From contig NZ_LN650648.1 of the NCBI RefSeq assembly GCF_900002575.1, positions 496,001 to 560,000 of the forward strand: a stretch of 64,000 nucleotides of DNA, written 5' to 3'. Shown here piece by piece: positions 1-10,277 of the stretch (position 1 is the stretch's first letter; each line of letters starts with the position of its first letter). Made by a program: the position numbers and the translations under genes. The notes beneath the pieces were generated by a model. The model saw nothing but the letters and a program-made list of their open reading frames with translations. It was not told where the DNA came from and ran no database searches. Source of the stretch: Romboutsia hominis. GTDB taxonomy: Bacteria > Bacillota > Clostridia > Peptostreptococcales > Peptostreptococcaceae.

Positions 1-744
1 AATTCTATAAATACGTATAAATCATGTCCATTAAAATTTAAGTATAAGTACATTGATAGAATTAATTGGAAATACGATGATATAGAACATAGAGAGTACT
101 ACGAAAGTTTGAAAACAGGTACAGATTTTCACTTATTATGTGAAAGATATTTTAGTAATATACCTTTAGGAATAAATTCTAGTACCAATACAGATTTTCA
201 AAGATGGATGGATAAAGTAAAAAAACTAGTTCCAATCAAGGAAGGTTATTTATACTTACCAGAGTATGAAGTAATGTTTAATTTAGATGGAAATATAATA
301 CAAGCTAAGTATGATTTAATAATAATCAAAGATAATAAAATTGAAATATGGGATTGGAAAACAGAAAATAAAAAATTTAATTATAAAAATGTAGAAAGTA
401 GAATACAAACTATTGTATATATGCTTTTAGCAAAAGAAGTAATTCCCAATTTATTAGATAAAGATATAGATACACAAAATATAAGTATGAAATACTATCA
501 ACCAGAGTTTGATGATAATTGTGTATCTATATCTTATAATAATGAAAAACATAAACAAAATAAAAATAAGGTGTTATCATATATAGATTATATAAAAAAC
601 ACCAACTATAACAAAGAAGACAAAGAATATAAATATGAGTTAGTAAAAAACAAAAAACACTGCAAATACTGTGAATTTAATAAATTATGTAATAATGAGG
701 AAGTAGACAGAAGTGTTTTTGAGGAGGATATTTATGAGTGTTAA
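1..744 (+). CDS. PD-(D/E)XK nuclease-family protein (Cas4/AddB-type), 5' truncated
   Basis: The frame is open through the left edge, so the N-terminus is missing. An in-frame TTG at 109 lies inside the domain and is not the start. The 247 visible residues carry the marks of the Fe-S PD-(D/E)XK nuclease group: an early SCPLKFKY motif with one Cys, GTDFHLLCERY, a beta strand ending in WDWKTE (catalytic D and K), and a C-terminal CKYCEFNKLC that would supply three more cluster cysteines. The stop overlaps the addB start by 11 nt, so the two are translationally coupled. By family it should be a DNA exonuclease or nuclease accessory. Whether it works with AddAB is inferred from the operon only. 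It is not a Cas4 of a CRISPR locus, because no cas genes are nearby. Confidence 0.75.
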   Translation, partial: NSINTYKSCPLKFKYKYIDRINWKYDDIEHREYYESLKTGTDFHLLCERYFSNIPLGINSSTNTDFQRWMDKVKKLVPIKEGYLYLPEYEVMFNLDGNIIQAKYDLIIIKDNKIEIWDWKTENKKFNYKNVESRIQTIVYMLLAKEVIPNLLDKDIDTQNISMKYYQPEFDDNCVSISYNNEKHKQNKNKVLSYIDYIKNTNYNKEDKEYKYELVKNKKHCKYCEFNKLCNNEEVDRSVFEEDIYEC

Positions 745-3700
745 GTTTGTATTAGGTAGAGGCGGAAGTGGTAAATCGACCTATATACTAGATGAGATAA
801 AAAATAGAGTTAAAGATAATGAAATAACACCTGTAATACTTTTAGTTCCAGAACAATATACATTTGAAATGGAAAAAAGAATGAGTAAGCTCTTCTTAGG
901 AGAAGAAAAAGACAAGTTTTTAAGGTCTAGGGTATTAAGTTTTAAAACTATGAGTAGCATAGTTTTTTCTTACGTTGGAGGATTAACTGATGTTAACATA
1001 AATTCTAGTGGCAATGCTATGATGACTTATAAAGCAATAGAAAGTGTAAGTAAAGAATTAAATATATTTTCTAAATCATCATCTCAATCAGGATTTGTAA
1101 GTTCTATAAGTGAGATAATATCTGAGTTAAAACAGTATAACATAAGTTATGAGATGTTAGAAAATATATCTGGCGAAGTAGAAAGTGAAACTTTAAGTTT
1201 AAAATTAAAAGATATAAGTAGGATATATAAAGAATTCGAAGAAAAACTACATGAAAATTATATAGACACTCAAGACATGCTAAAATCATTAGCAGAAAAA
1301 TTACCAGTATGTGATTATTTTAAGGATGCATATATTTATATAGATGAATTTACTGGATTTACACCTAATCAGTATAGGGTATTAAGTAGTTTATTTAAGC
1401 AGGCTAAGGAAGTATGTATATCTTTAACAGTGGATAACCCAGGTAATATTTCATACAATAAAACAGATGCTTTTTCTAGAACAAAGTTTACATATCAAAA
1501 GCTAATAAAATTATGTAACGAAGAGGGAGTAAAGTTGCTTCCTGATATAAAGCTAAATAATAATATTATACCAAGACTTAAAGATAGCAAAGAACTTCAG
1601 CACTTAGAAAGGTACTATAACTCGTATCCATATAAAGTGTATGAAGAGTCAACTAATAATATAAAGATAAAAGAATTTAGCAACTTATACTCTGAAGTTG
1701 AAGAAATAGCAAAGGAAATAGTACATTTAGTTAGAGATAAAGGGGTTAGATATAGAGATATAACTATAGCTACAAGAGACTTAAATAAATATGACTTTTT
1801 AGTAAGCTCTGTATTTAATGAATATAAAATACCTAATTTTATAGATAAAAAAAGAGAAGCTAAAACAAATCCAATAATAGTACTTATAATATCTATATTA
1901 GAAATGAAAAGTAAAAGATATAATTATGAGACTATGTTTAGATACTTAAAAAGTGGACTTGTAGGGATATCTAACGAAGAAATTAGTATGTTAGAAAATT
2001 ATGTATTAGCAAATGGTATAAAAGGTAAAAAATGGTTTGAGGATAAATGGGAGTATAGAATAAATCACAATATTTCTTCAGAAGAAAAAGAAGAGGAAAT
2101 AGAAATACGAGAAAAGGTTAATGAAATAAAGGAAAGAGTCTTAACTCCAATAATACATCTACAAGATAAATTAAAAGGTAAGAATAATGCAAAAGACATA
2201 TGTAAGTATATATATGAATTCTTGTTAGAAATAAATATGCCAACAACTATAGAAAATTTAATAATGAAATTTAAAGGTAAAGGAGAATTAGATATAGCTA
2301 ATCAATATTCTCAGGTTTGGAACATAGTTGTAGATATATTTGACCAAATTGTTGAGATAATGGGAGATGAAAAAATATCTTTAGATAAATTTATAAAATT
2401 AATAAGTCTAGGATTTGATGAATATGAACTTGGATTAGTTCCTCCAAGTATAGATCAAGTACTTGTAAGTAGTGTGGATAAAATGAAAAATCCAAATACA
2501 AAGTATCTATATTTAATAGGGACTACAGATGGTACATTCCCATTAATAGCAAAGGATAATGGGCTTTTAAATGATAGTGACAGAGAAAACTTAGGGCAAA
2601 AAGGTGTAGAGGTTGATATAGATAGTAAAACTAAAACATTTGAAGAACAATTTTTAGTTTATAAAGCACTTACATCAAGTAGCCAAAATCTAATAGTTAC
2701 CTATCCTATAGCAGACCATGAAGGAAAAACTATAAGACCATCAGTAATAGTATCAAGACTTAAAAAGCTATTTCCTAATATAGATAGTAAAAGTTATTTA
2801 TTAGAAGAAGAAGCTAAAACAGATGAAGATATCTTAAATAGAATAACTGTAAAATCTCCAACTTTTAATGAACTTATAAAAGAGATAAAAGAGTTTGACG
2901 ATGGAAAAGATATAAATAATTTATGGTTAGATGTATATAGATACTATGCAAGTGATAGTGAATACAAAAATATAACTAATAAGGTTATAAGTGGACTTAC
3001 ATATACTAATCAAGTTCAAAAAGTAGAAGAAGAAAAAATAAGAACACTATATGATAAAAATTTAAGTGTATCTAGGTTAGAAAAGTATGCAGAGTGTCCA
3101 TTTGCTTACTTTATACAGTATGGTCTTAAAGCTAAAGAAAGAAAAGAATATTCTTTTACAGAACCAGATTTAGGGAATTTTATACATAAAATATTAGATA
3201 ATTTCTCAAAACAGTTAGTAAAAGATAATCTACATTGGGCAGATATAGATATAAACTATATAACAGAAAAAGTAGAAAAAATAGTTGAAGAAATAGTAGG
3301 TAAGATACCTGGATACATACTAGAGAGTTCTCAAAGATATAAGTATCTTACTCTTAGATTACAAAATATGCTTATATCAGCTATAAGTATAATAAGTGAA
3401 CAAATAAAAATTGGTTCATTTGAGCCTACAGATTATGAAGTGAATTTTGGAACTAAAGGTAAGTATCCACCTATAAAAATAGTTTTACAAAATGGAGAAG
3501 AAATAAAACTAAGAGGACAAATAGATAGAATAGATGAATTTGAGAACGAAGAAGGTAAATATATACGAATAGTTGATTACAAATCTGGTAAAAAGGATTT
3601 AAGCTTAACAGATGTATATTATGGGCTTCAATTACAACTATTAGTTTATCTAGATGCAATATTAGAAAGTGGGAAATCTAAGGGACAGAATATAAATCCA

Positions 3701-4186
3701 GCAGCGATTCTTTATTCCAGAATAGATGACCCAATAGCAAAATTTGATGAAGATAAAGAAGAAGAAACTATAAGAGAAGAAATACTTAAAGAGTTAAAAA
3801 TGCAAGGTTTACTTATAAAAGATTCTAATATAATCAAAGAAATGGATAAGACACTAGCAAATGGAGAAAGAACAACATCTTTAGTTATACCTGCAAACTT
3901 TAACAAAGATGGTACTTTAGGTAGATATACAAAAGGTGTTACTAATGAAGAATTTGAGGTTATTAGAAAATATGTAAAGGACTTGATAAAATATTTATGC
4001 GAAGATATGTTAAGTGGAAATATAAGTATATCTCCATATAAACATAAAGATAGAAATTCTTGTATATACTGCAATTACTCAGCTATTTGCCAGTTTGATA
4101 CAACATTAAAAGATAATAAATATAAAATAATAAATAAAAAGAGTAATGACGAGATAATAAACACAATGAGAGGAGGAGTTAAGTAA
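734..4186 (+). CDS. addB: ATP-dependent helicase/deoxyribonuclease subunit B
   Basis: AddB partners AddA in the AddAB enzyme, which resects double-strand breaks to a Chi-regulated 3' end for RecA. The protein is 1150 aa, normal for the family. A Walker A (GRGGSGKST) lies at about residues 8-16. The C-terminal RecB-like nuclease has VDYKSGK (catalytic D948, K950). Cys788 together with Cys1110, Cys1113 and Cys1119 forms the expected 4Fe-4S staple. ATG 734 is chosen because gaggagga lies 6 nt upstream; an earlier in-frame start at 713 has no SD. It overlaps the preceding nuclease gene and shares a TAATG with addA, so the three genes form one operon. Confidence 0.95.
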   Translation: MSVKFVLGRGGSGKSTYILDEIKNRVKDNEITPVILLVPEQYTFEMEKRMSKLFLGEEKDKFLRSRVLSFKTMSSIVFSYVGGLTDVNINSSGNAMMTYKAIESVSKELNIFSKSSSQSGFVSSISEIISELKQYNISYEMLENISGEVESETLSLKLKDISRIYKEFEEKLHENYIDTQDMLKSLAEKLPVCDYFKDAYIYIDEFTGFTPNQYRVLSSLFKQAKEVCISLTVDNPGNISYNKTDAFSRTKFTYQKLIKLCNEEGVKLLPDIKLNNNIIPRLKDSKELQHLERYYNSYPYKVYEESTNNIKIKEFSNLYSEVEEIAKEIVHLVRDKGVRYRDITIATRDLNKYDFLVSSVFNEYKIPNFIDKKREAKTNPIIVLIISILEMKSKRYNYETMFRYLKSGLVGISNEEISMLENYVLANGIKGKKWFEDKWEYRINHNISSEEKEEEIEIREKVNEIKERVLTPIIHLQDKLKGKNNAKDICKYIYEFLLEINMPTTIENLIMKFKGKGELDIANQYSQVWNIVVDIFDQIVEIMGDEKISLDKFIKLISLGFDEYELGLVPPSIDQVLVSSVDKMKNPNTKYLYLIGTTDGTFPLIAKDNGLLNDSDRENLGQKGVEVDIDSKTKTFEEQFLVYKALTSSSQNLIVTYPIADHEGKTIRPSVIVSRLKKLFPNIDSKSYLLEEEAKTDEDILNRITVKSPTFNELIKEIKEFDDGKDINNLWLDVYRYYASDSEYKNITNKVISGLTYTNQVQKVEEEKIRTLYDKNLSVSRLEKYAECPFAYFIQYGLKAKERKEYSFTEPDLGNFIHKILDNFSKQLVKDNLHWADIDINYITEKVEKIVEEIVGKIPGYILESSQRYKYLTLRLQNMLISAISIISEQIKIGSFEPTDYEVNFGTKGKYPPIKIVLQNGEEIKLRGQIDRIDEFENEEGKYIRIVDYKSGKKDLSLTDVYYGLQLQLLVYLDAILESGKSKGQNINPAAILYSRIDDPIAKFDEDKEEETIREEILKELKMQGLLIKDSNIIKEMDKTLANGERTTSLVIPANFNKDGTLGRYTKGVTNEEFEVIRKYVKDLIKYLCEDMLSGNISISPYKHKDRNSCIYCNYSAICQFDTTLKDNKYKIINKKSNDEIINTMRGGVK

Positions 4187-7100
4187 TGAGTTCTCCTAAA
4201 TGGACAAAAGAGCAACAAGCAGTTATAGATAGTAGAGATTGTAATTTATTAGTAGCAGCAGCAGCAGGTTCGGGAAAAACTGCTGTACTAGTTGAACGTA
4301 TAATTCAAATGATAACTGATAAAGAAAATCCTATAGATATAGATAAGTTACTAATAGTTACGTTTACTAATGCAGCTGCATCTGAGATGAGAGAGAGAAT
4401 AGGTGATGCGATAGGTAAGGCATTAGACAAAGATCCAGAAAATAAGCATTTACAAAATCAGTTAGTGCTTTTAAATAAAGCTAGTATAACAACAATACAT
4501 TCATTCTGTTTAGAAGTTATAAAGTCTAACTTCCATAAAATAAACTTAGACCCTAACTTTAGGATAGGTGACACAACAGAGTGTGCACTATTAAAGCAAG
4601 AGGCCATAGAAGAAGTATTCGAACGACTTTATATAGATAGAGATGAAGGATTTTTAAATTTAGTAGAAAGTTATGCAGAGAGAAGAGGAGATAATAATCT
4701 TCAAAATATAATACTAGGTGTATATAACTTTGCCATGGCATCACCAGATCCTAAAGAGTGGTTAGAATTTTCAGCAGAACAATTTAATATAGATGGTGAA
4801 TTTGATTTCTCAACATCTATATGGGCAAAAGCTATACTAGATACAGTAAAGATAGAGATAAGTGGTATGGAAACTAGTATGAAAAAGGCCTTAGAAGAGT
4901 TAGAAGGTATTGTTGAGTTAGAAACATACACAGAAAAATTTAAAACAGATTACAGTAGTATAAAAAGAATATTAGATGCTTGCAACTTATCATGGGATGA
5001 AGCTTATAGTAGCATATCAAATATAAAATTTGAAAACTACGTAAAAGGTGTGAAAAGGCTTGGAAAAGATACCCCAAGTTATATAAAAGACATAAAAAGT
5101 AAGGCTGATGATATAAGAAAAAAAGTTAAAAAGTCAGTAGAAAGCATAAAAGATTCAACCTTTAATAGAGAAAAAGAAGACATAAATTATGAGATAAAGT
5201 ACATTTATAAAGTAGCAAAATCTATATCAGATATAGTCATACAATTTGAAGATGCTTATGACAATAAAAAAAGAGAAAAGGGAATAATAGACTTTAATGA
5301 TATAGAACATTTTGCGTTAAATATATTAGTTCAAAAAGATGATAAAGGTGAAAATATACCTTCAGATATAGCACTTTCCTATAGGGAAAAGTTCTATGAA
5401 ATATTTATAGATGAATACCAAGATAGTAACTTTGTGCAAGAGGTACTTCTTTCAAATATAGCAAAAATTAAAACCCCAAATAGATTTATGGTTGGGGATG
5501 TAAAACAAAGTATATATAGATTTAGACAAGCAAAACCAGAAATATTCTTACAAAAGTATGCTGACTATGATACAGAAAAAGGTTCACTATATAGAAAAAT
5601 AATGCTTTATAAAAACTTTAGAAGTAGGGAAGAAGTTGTAGATAGTGCAAATTATATATTTGAGAATGTAATGAGCGAAAATATAGGTGAAATAAATTAT
5701 ACAGAAGAAGAACGATTAAACTTAGGTGCTATATTTAAAGAAAATACTAATGAAGATGTAGTAGTAGGAGGTCCTACAGAAATACATTTAATGGAGAAAG
5801 CATCTAGAAAGGATGATTCTGAGACTAAAGAAAATGAAAGTTCAGAAGAAGAGGAAGAAATAGATAATATACAACTTGAGGCTAGAATGGTTGGAAATAT
5901 AATAAAAGGCTTAATGTCACCAAATGAAGAGGGAAAAATTCAAATGGTTTATGACAAAAAGCTAGATGATTATAGGCCTGTACAGTTTAAAGATATAGTT
6001 ATCTTACTAAGAGCTACATCAGCTTGGGCTCCAGTATTTGCAGATGAACTTATGAATATGGATATACCAACTTATGCAGATATAGGGGTAGGGTATTTTG
6101 ACACTATAGAAATAAAAACTATAATGAGTTTACTTCAAATTATTGATAATCCTATGCAAGATATACCTCTGCTTGCAGTGCTAAAATCACCTATATGTGG
6201 ACTTACACCAGAAGAACTTATAGACATAAGAGTAGAAGAACATAATAAAAGTTTTTATGAAGCTTTAGAGGAATATAGTAATCATGAAGATGAAAAGGCA
6301 TTAAAGTGTATTGAATTTATAGAAAAACTAAAAGACTATAAGGAAAAATCCCTATATATGAGCACAGACGAATTTTTATGGTATCTGTACACTAACACAG
6401 GATATTATGCATACGTAGGTGCTTTACCTGGAGGATCTCAAAGACAAGCAAACTTAAAGATATTATTTGAAAGGGCAAAGCAATTTGAAGAAACAAGTTT
6501 TAAAGGTATATTTAGTTTTATAAATTTTGTAGCTAAGCTTAAAAAATCAAATACTGATATGGGAAGTGCTAAAACTCTTGGGGAAAATGCAGACGTTGTA
6601 AGAATAATGAGTATACATAAAAGTAAGGGGCTAGAGTTCCCTGTTGTAATATGTTCTGGTATGGGGAAAAACTTCAATACTCAAGATTTTAAAAATGATA
6701 TATTATATCATCATGAACTAGGATACGGTCCTCAAATAGTAGATTATGAAAGAAAAATATCTTATCCAAGTATAGCTAAAGAGGCATTAAAAAGTAAAAT
6801 TAATGTAGAAAATTTATCTGAGGAAATGAGGGTACTTTACGTAGCATTTACAAGACCTAAAGAAAAGCTTATAATAACAGGTTCAACGAGAAACATTGAG
6901 AAATCTTTACAAACATGGGCAAATGGAGTAGAGGGAAATAAAGCAATATCACAGTATAAGGTACTAAAAGGTAAAAGTTACTTAGATTGGATAATGCCAT
7001 CAGTATTAAAGCATAAAGATTTAGAAGAATTAAGAGACTTTGCTAATATAGATATAGAATATATAGACAATCATAATTCAAAGTGGGTATCTAATATATG

Positions 7101-7941
7101 GTATAAAGAAGATGTCACTTTAACTCAAAATGAAGAAGAGGAAGAAAAGAGCATAAGAGAGATAATAGACAGTCTAGATGTAGAAAATCCTGATACAGAG
7201 TATTTTAGTATAATAAAAGAAAAATTAGATTTTAAATATCCCTATGAAGCATGTGTAACAAAACCTGCGAGTATATCTGTAACTGAAATCAAAAAAATAC
7301 AAAATGCTCATGAAGAAGATTTTTCTCAAGAAGTATTTAGTAATCAAATAACTCTCAAAAAACCTATATTTATGCAAGAGGAAGAAGATATAGAAAAGAT
7401 AACTGGTGCAGAGAGGGGTACTATAGTTCATTTAGTTATGCAGATAATAGACTTTAATAAGATATATACTATTGATGATATAAAAGAGCAAATAAGTAGG
7501 TTTATTAAAAAGGGAATAATAACTGAAAAGCAGTCTAGAGTAGTTAATCCATTTAAGATATATAAATTCTTTAAATCTCATATAGGACAAAGAATGTTAA
7601 AGTCATCATTTATTAAAAGAGAACAGGCCATATATGCTCAAATCAAACTTAAAGATGTGTATATATATGAAGATTTAGCAACTGAAGGAAATGTACAAGA
7701 CTTTGATGAAGAAAGCATAATGCTAAGGGGTATAATTGATGCATACTTTGAAGAAGATGATAAGATTGTTATAGTTGACTATAAAACTGATTTTGTAAAT
7801 GACGAAAATAAAAATGAAGTAATAAATAGGTACAAAAAACAATTAGATTTATATTCTGAAGTGGTAGAAAAATTAACAGGAAAAGAAGTCAAAGAGAGGT
7901 ACATATATCTATTCGGAATAGATGAAGATGTTAGTATATAA
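4186..7941 (+). CDS. addA: ATP-dependent helicase/nuclease subunit A
   Basis: UvrD/RecB-type 3'-5' helicase with a C-terminal nuclease, the motor subunit of AddAB. The 1251-aa length fits. Visible motifs are the Q-motif region (EQQAVID), Walker A AAAGSGKT at about 25-32, helicase motif II IDEYQD (D409/E410), a QSIYRFRQA motif III region, VLYVAFTRPKEKL near motif VI, and the nuclease motif VDYKTD (D1198, K1200). The start ATG overlaps the addB stop by one base (TAATG), with aggaggag just upstream. A strong terminator follows, so the operon ends here. The acidic Glu/Ser-rich insert near residue 550 is a typical variable linker. Confidence 0.95.
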   Translation: MSSPKWTKEQQAVIDSRDCNLLVAAAAGSGKTAVLVERIIQMITDKENPIDIDKLLIVTFTNAAASEMRERIGDAIGKALDKDPENKHLQNQLVLLNKASITTIHSFCLEVIKSNFHKINLDPNFRIGDTTECALLKQEAIEEVFERLYIDRDEGFLNLVESYAERRGDNNLQNIILGVYNFAMASPDPKEWLEFSAEQFNIDGEFDFSTSIWAKAILDTVKIEISGMETSMKKALEELEGIVELETYTEKFKTDYSSIKRILDACNLSWDEAYSSISNIKFENYVKGVKRLGKDTPSYIKDIKSKADDIRKKVKKSVESIKDSTFNREKEDINYEIKYIYKVAKSISDIVIQFEDAYDNKKREKGIIDFNDIEHFALNILVQKDDKGENIPSDIALSYREKFYEIFIDEYQDSNFVQEVLLSNIAKIKTPNRFMVGDVKQSIYRFRQAKPEIFLQKYADYDTEKGSLYRKIMLYKNFRSREEVVDSANYIFENVMSENIGEINYTEEERLNLGAIFKENTNEDVVVGGPTEIHLMEKASRKDDSETKENESSEEEEEIDNIQLEARMVGNIIKGLMSPNEEGKIQMVYDKKLDDYRPVQFKDIVILLRATSAWAPVFADELMNMDIPTYADIGVGYFDTIEIKTIMSLLQIIDNPMQDIPLLAVLKSPICGLTPEELIDIRVEEHNKSFYEALEEYSNHEDEKALKCIEFIEKLKDYKEKSLYMSTDEFLWYLYTNTGYYAYVGALPGGSQRQANLKILFERAKQFEETSFKGIFSFINFVAKLKKSNTDMGSAKTLGENADVVRIMSIHKSKGLEFPVVICSGMGKNFNTQDFKNDILYHHELGYGPQIVDYERKISYPSIAKEALKSKINVENLSEEMRVLYVAFTRPKEKLIITGSTRNIEKSLQTWANGVEGNKAISQYKVLKGKSYLDWIMPSVLKHKDLEELRDFANIDIEYIDNHNSKWVSNIWYKEDVTLTQNEEEEEKSIREIIDSLDVENPDTEYFSIIKEKLDFKYPYEACVTKPASISVTEIKKIQNAHEEDFSQEVFSNQITLKKPIFMQEEEDIEKITGAERGTIVHLVMQIIDFNKIYTIDDIKEQISRFIKKGIITEKQSRVVNPFKIYKFFKSHIGQRMLKSSFIKREQAIYAQIKLKDVYIYEDLATEGNVQDFDEESIMLRGIIDAYFEEDDKIVIVDYKTDFVNDENKNEVINRYKKQLDLYSEVVEKLTGKEVKERYIYLFGIDEDVSI

Positions 7942-7970
7942 ATAAAAACTTAATATAATTAAACTTTAAA

Positions 7971-8014
7971 TATAAAAAATGAAGGTACTAAGCTAAGTAT
8001 CTTCATTTTTTATA
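7971..8014. terminator. Terminator after addA
   Basis: Stem TATAAAAAATGAAGGTAC pairs with GTATCTTCATTTTTTATA (one G-U pair) across an 8-nt loop, with a T-rich right arm. It closes the addBA operon. Confidence 0.85.
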
Positions 8015-8093
8015 TTTATAACTAGTGATAATAAAAGAATAATTAACATAGTATGAAAATAAGCGAGTGAAATTTTCATAAGGAAGTGATACT

Positions 8094-9224
8094 TTGAGCT
8101 TGTTAAGACCAACTTATGTACAGATAAATCTAGATAATATAAAACATAATTTGCAGGAAATAAAAAAATATACCAAAAATAGTACTAAAATAGGCGCAGT
8201 ATTAAAGTCAAATGCATATGGGCATGGTTCTATAGAAATAGCTAAACTATTATGTAGAGAAGGTATTGATTACTTATGTGTAGCAACACTTAGTGAAGCT
8301 CTAGAATTTAGAAGAGAAAACATTAAATCTCCTATTTTAGTTATGGGATATATTCCAAATGAATATATAGAATTAGCAGTTGAAAATAATATAACTATAA
8401 CTGTAATTAAAGAAGAGCAAGGAAAAATTATAAACAACATATGTAGTAAAATTAACAAAATAGGAAAAGTTCATATAAAGTTAGATACAGGATTTAATAG
8501 ATTAGGACTTAAGGTAAATCAAAATACATTTCAAGAAATATATAGTTTATTATTATTAAAGAATTTATATATTGAGGGTATTTTTTCACATCTAGCACTT
8601 AGAGATGAAAAATCAGATTATATTCAATTTAATATATTTAAAAAGACTATAAATGAATTAGAAAAAATTAAGACGATACCTATAAAGCATATTTGTGATA
8701 GTATAGGGTTTGTTTCATATAAGGATTTTCATATGGATATGGTGAGGATAGGTGCAAGTATATATGGATACAACAATAGAGATTCTTCCTTACAGCTAAA
8801 GCCTGCTATAACATTCAAGTCAAAGATAATTCAGGTTAAAGAGGTTAGAGGCGGTGAGGCTATAGGATATGATTATTCGTATGTAGCAAATAAAAATATT
8901 AAAATAGGAATTATACCTTGTGGATATGGAGATGGGATACCAAGAAGTTTATCAAATAAAGGGTATGTAGATATAAATAATAAAAGATGTAACATAATAG
9001 GTAAAATATGTATGGATCACCTTGTAATAGACATTAGTTATTTAGATAAATGTGATTACGATGCAGATGTAGTATTTTATGGAGAAAATGGTCCTACACT
9101 TTTAGAAATAGCAAATTTGATAGATACAAATAGAAATGAACTATTAAGCTTAATATCTAGAAGGGTAGATAGAGTATATATTGAGAATGGAGAAATTAAA
9201 AAAATTTTAAACTATATATACTAA
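8094..9224 (+). CDS. alr: Alanine racemase
   Basis: PLP-dependent interconversion of L- and D-alanine for peptidoglycan. The 376-aa protein has the N-terminal TIM-barrel motif VLKSNAYGHG with the PLP lysine at K38. The C-terminal beta domain contains GYDYSYV (the region of the second catalytic tyrosine), PCGYGDGIPR and GKICMDH. The start is TTG 8094, preceded by aaggaag at a normal distance; no ATG fits better. It is followed after 11 nt by an LD-carboxypeptidase gene, making a two-gene cell-wall unit. The Clostridia also use alr in spores, but nothing here shows which role applies. Confidence 0.93.
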   Translation: MSLLRPTYVQINLDNIKHNLQEIKKYTKNSTKIGAVLKSNAYGHGSIEIAKLLCREGIDYLCVATLSEALEFRRENIKSPILVMGYIPNEYIELAVENNITITVIKEEQGKIINNICSKINKIGKVHIKLDTGFNRLGLKVNQNTFQEIYSLLLLKNLYIEGIFSHLALRDEKSDYIQFNIFKKTINELEKIKTIPIKHICDSIGFVSYKDFHMDMVRIGASIYGYNNRDSSLQLKPAITFKSKIIQVKEVRGGEAIGYDYSYVANKNIKIGIIPCGYGDGIPRSLSNKGYVDINNKRCNIIGKICMDHLVIDISYLDKCDYDADVVFYGENGPTLLEIANLIDTNRNELLSLISRRVDRVYIENGEIKKILNYIY

Positions 9225-9235
9225 GGGGGAAAATT

Positions 9236-10165
9236 ATGATATTTCCAGAAAAACTAAAAAAAGGAGATACAATTGGAGTTATAGCACCAGCAAGTCCATC
9301 TAAATCTAAAACAAAAAAATTACTAACTTATGAATTAGAAAAAATAGAGCAAGAATTAAATAAATTAGGGTATAAAGTCAAATTTGGAAAGACTTGTTAC
9401 CTAAGATATAAGGGGTATTTAGCAGGTGAAGATGAGTTTAGAGTAAAGGACATAGAAAATATGTTTTTAGATAAAGACGTAAATGGTATACTTTGTCTAA
9501 GAGGCGGATATGGAACACTTAGAATAATTGATAAAATAAACTACAACATTATAAAAGAGAATCCTAAGGTATTTATAGGGTATTCTGATATAACAGCACT
9601 TCATATAGCCTTTAATCAAATAGCGAACTTAGTTACCTACCATGGAATTATGGGATTAAATTTTTTACACTATGATAAATATACTTTTGATTCCTTCTCA
9701 AATATATTATCAATGGAAGATGAAATTATTATAAAAAATCCAGAAGACGAAGAATTACACACTTTAGTACAAGGAAAAGCTAATGGGATTACAGTAGGAG
9801 GAAATCTAGCTGTAATAATTAGCACCCTTGGAACAAGATATGAAATTGATACAAAAAATAAAATTTTATTTATTGAAGAAATAGGAGAAAATATGTATAA
9901 GATAGATAGAATGCTTACACAATTAGAACTTAGCAATAAGTTAAATGACTGTTGTGGGATAATATTTGGAGACTTTAAAAAGTGTAGAAAAGATAATGAA
10001 GATGATTATGATTTATATGAATTATTATTTGAAAAGATTAAAAAATATAATAAACCATGCTTATGTAATCTAAAAGTAGGTCATTGTACATCATCAAATA
10101 GTATTTTACTAGGGGGAAATTGCTGCTTAGATGCTACGAACAAATCTATAAAATTTGTAAAATAA
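9236..10165 (+). CDS. Peptidase S66 LD-carboxypeptidase (LdcA/MccF family)
   Basis: Serine carboxypeptidase of family S66. Members cleave the D-Ala from muropeptide tetrapeptides (LdcA) or give immunity to microcin C (MccF). The catalytic triad is visible: nucleophile Ser in GYSDITALH, Glu in FIEEIGENMYKIDR, and His in VGHCTSSNS near the C-terminus. The N-terminus LKKGDTIGVIAPASP is diagnostic. Length is 309 aa with no signal peptide, so it is cytoplasmic. SD aaggggga lies 5 nt before ATG. Its place directly behind alr favours muropeptide recycling over microcin immunity. Confidence 0.88.
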   Translation: MIFPEKLKKGDTIGVIAPASPSKSKTKKLLTYELEKIEQELNKLGYKVKFGKTCYLRYKGYLAGEDEFRVKDIENMFLDKDVNGILCLRGGYGTLRIIDKINYNIIKENPKVFIGYSDITALHIAFNQIANLVTYHGIMGLNFLHYDKYTFDSFSNILSMEDEIIIKNPEDEELHTLVQGKANGITVGGNLAVIISTLGTRYEIDTKNKILFIEEIGENMYKIDRMLTQLELSNKLNDCCGIIFGDFKKCRKDNEDDYDLYELLFEKIKKYNKPCLCNLKVGHCTSSNSILLGGNCCLDATNKSIKFVK

Positions 10166-10185
10166 TAATATCTATTAATAAAAAT

Positions 10186-10225
10186 AACATAAAAGGAAGA
10201 TGTTTAGACATCTTCCTTTTATGTT
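10186..10225. terminator. Terminator after the S66 peptidase gene
   Basis: Perfect 17-bp stem (AACATAAAAGGAAGATG and its complement) with a 6-nt loop TTTAGA and a T-rich right arm. Confidence 0.9.
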
Positions 10226-10277
10226 ATAATCAAACTATTAAAATATATAAATAAATCATATTATTTAGGAGGATAAA

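Noticed and set aside
1-744. Cas4 of a CRISPR system
   Set aside because: No repeats or cas genes are present, and the gene is fused by overlap to addBA.
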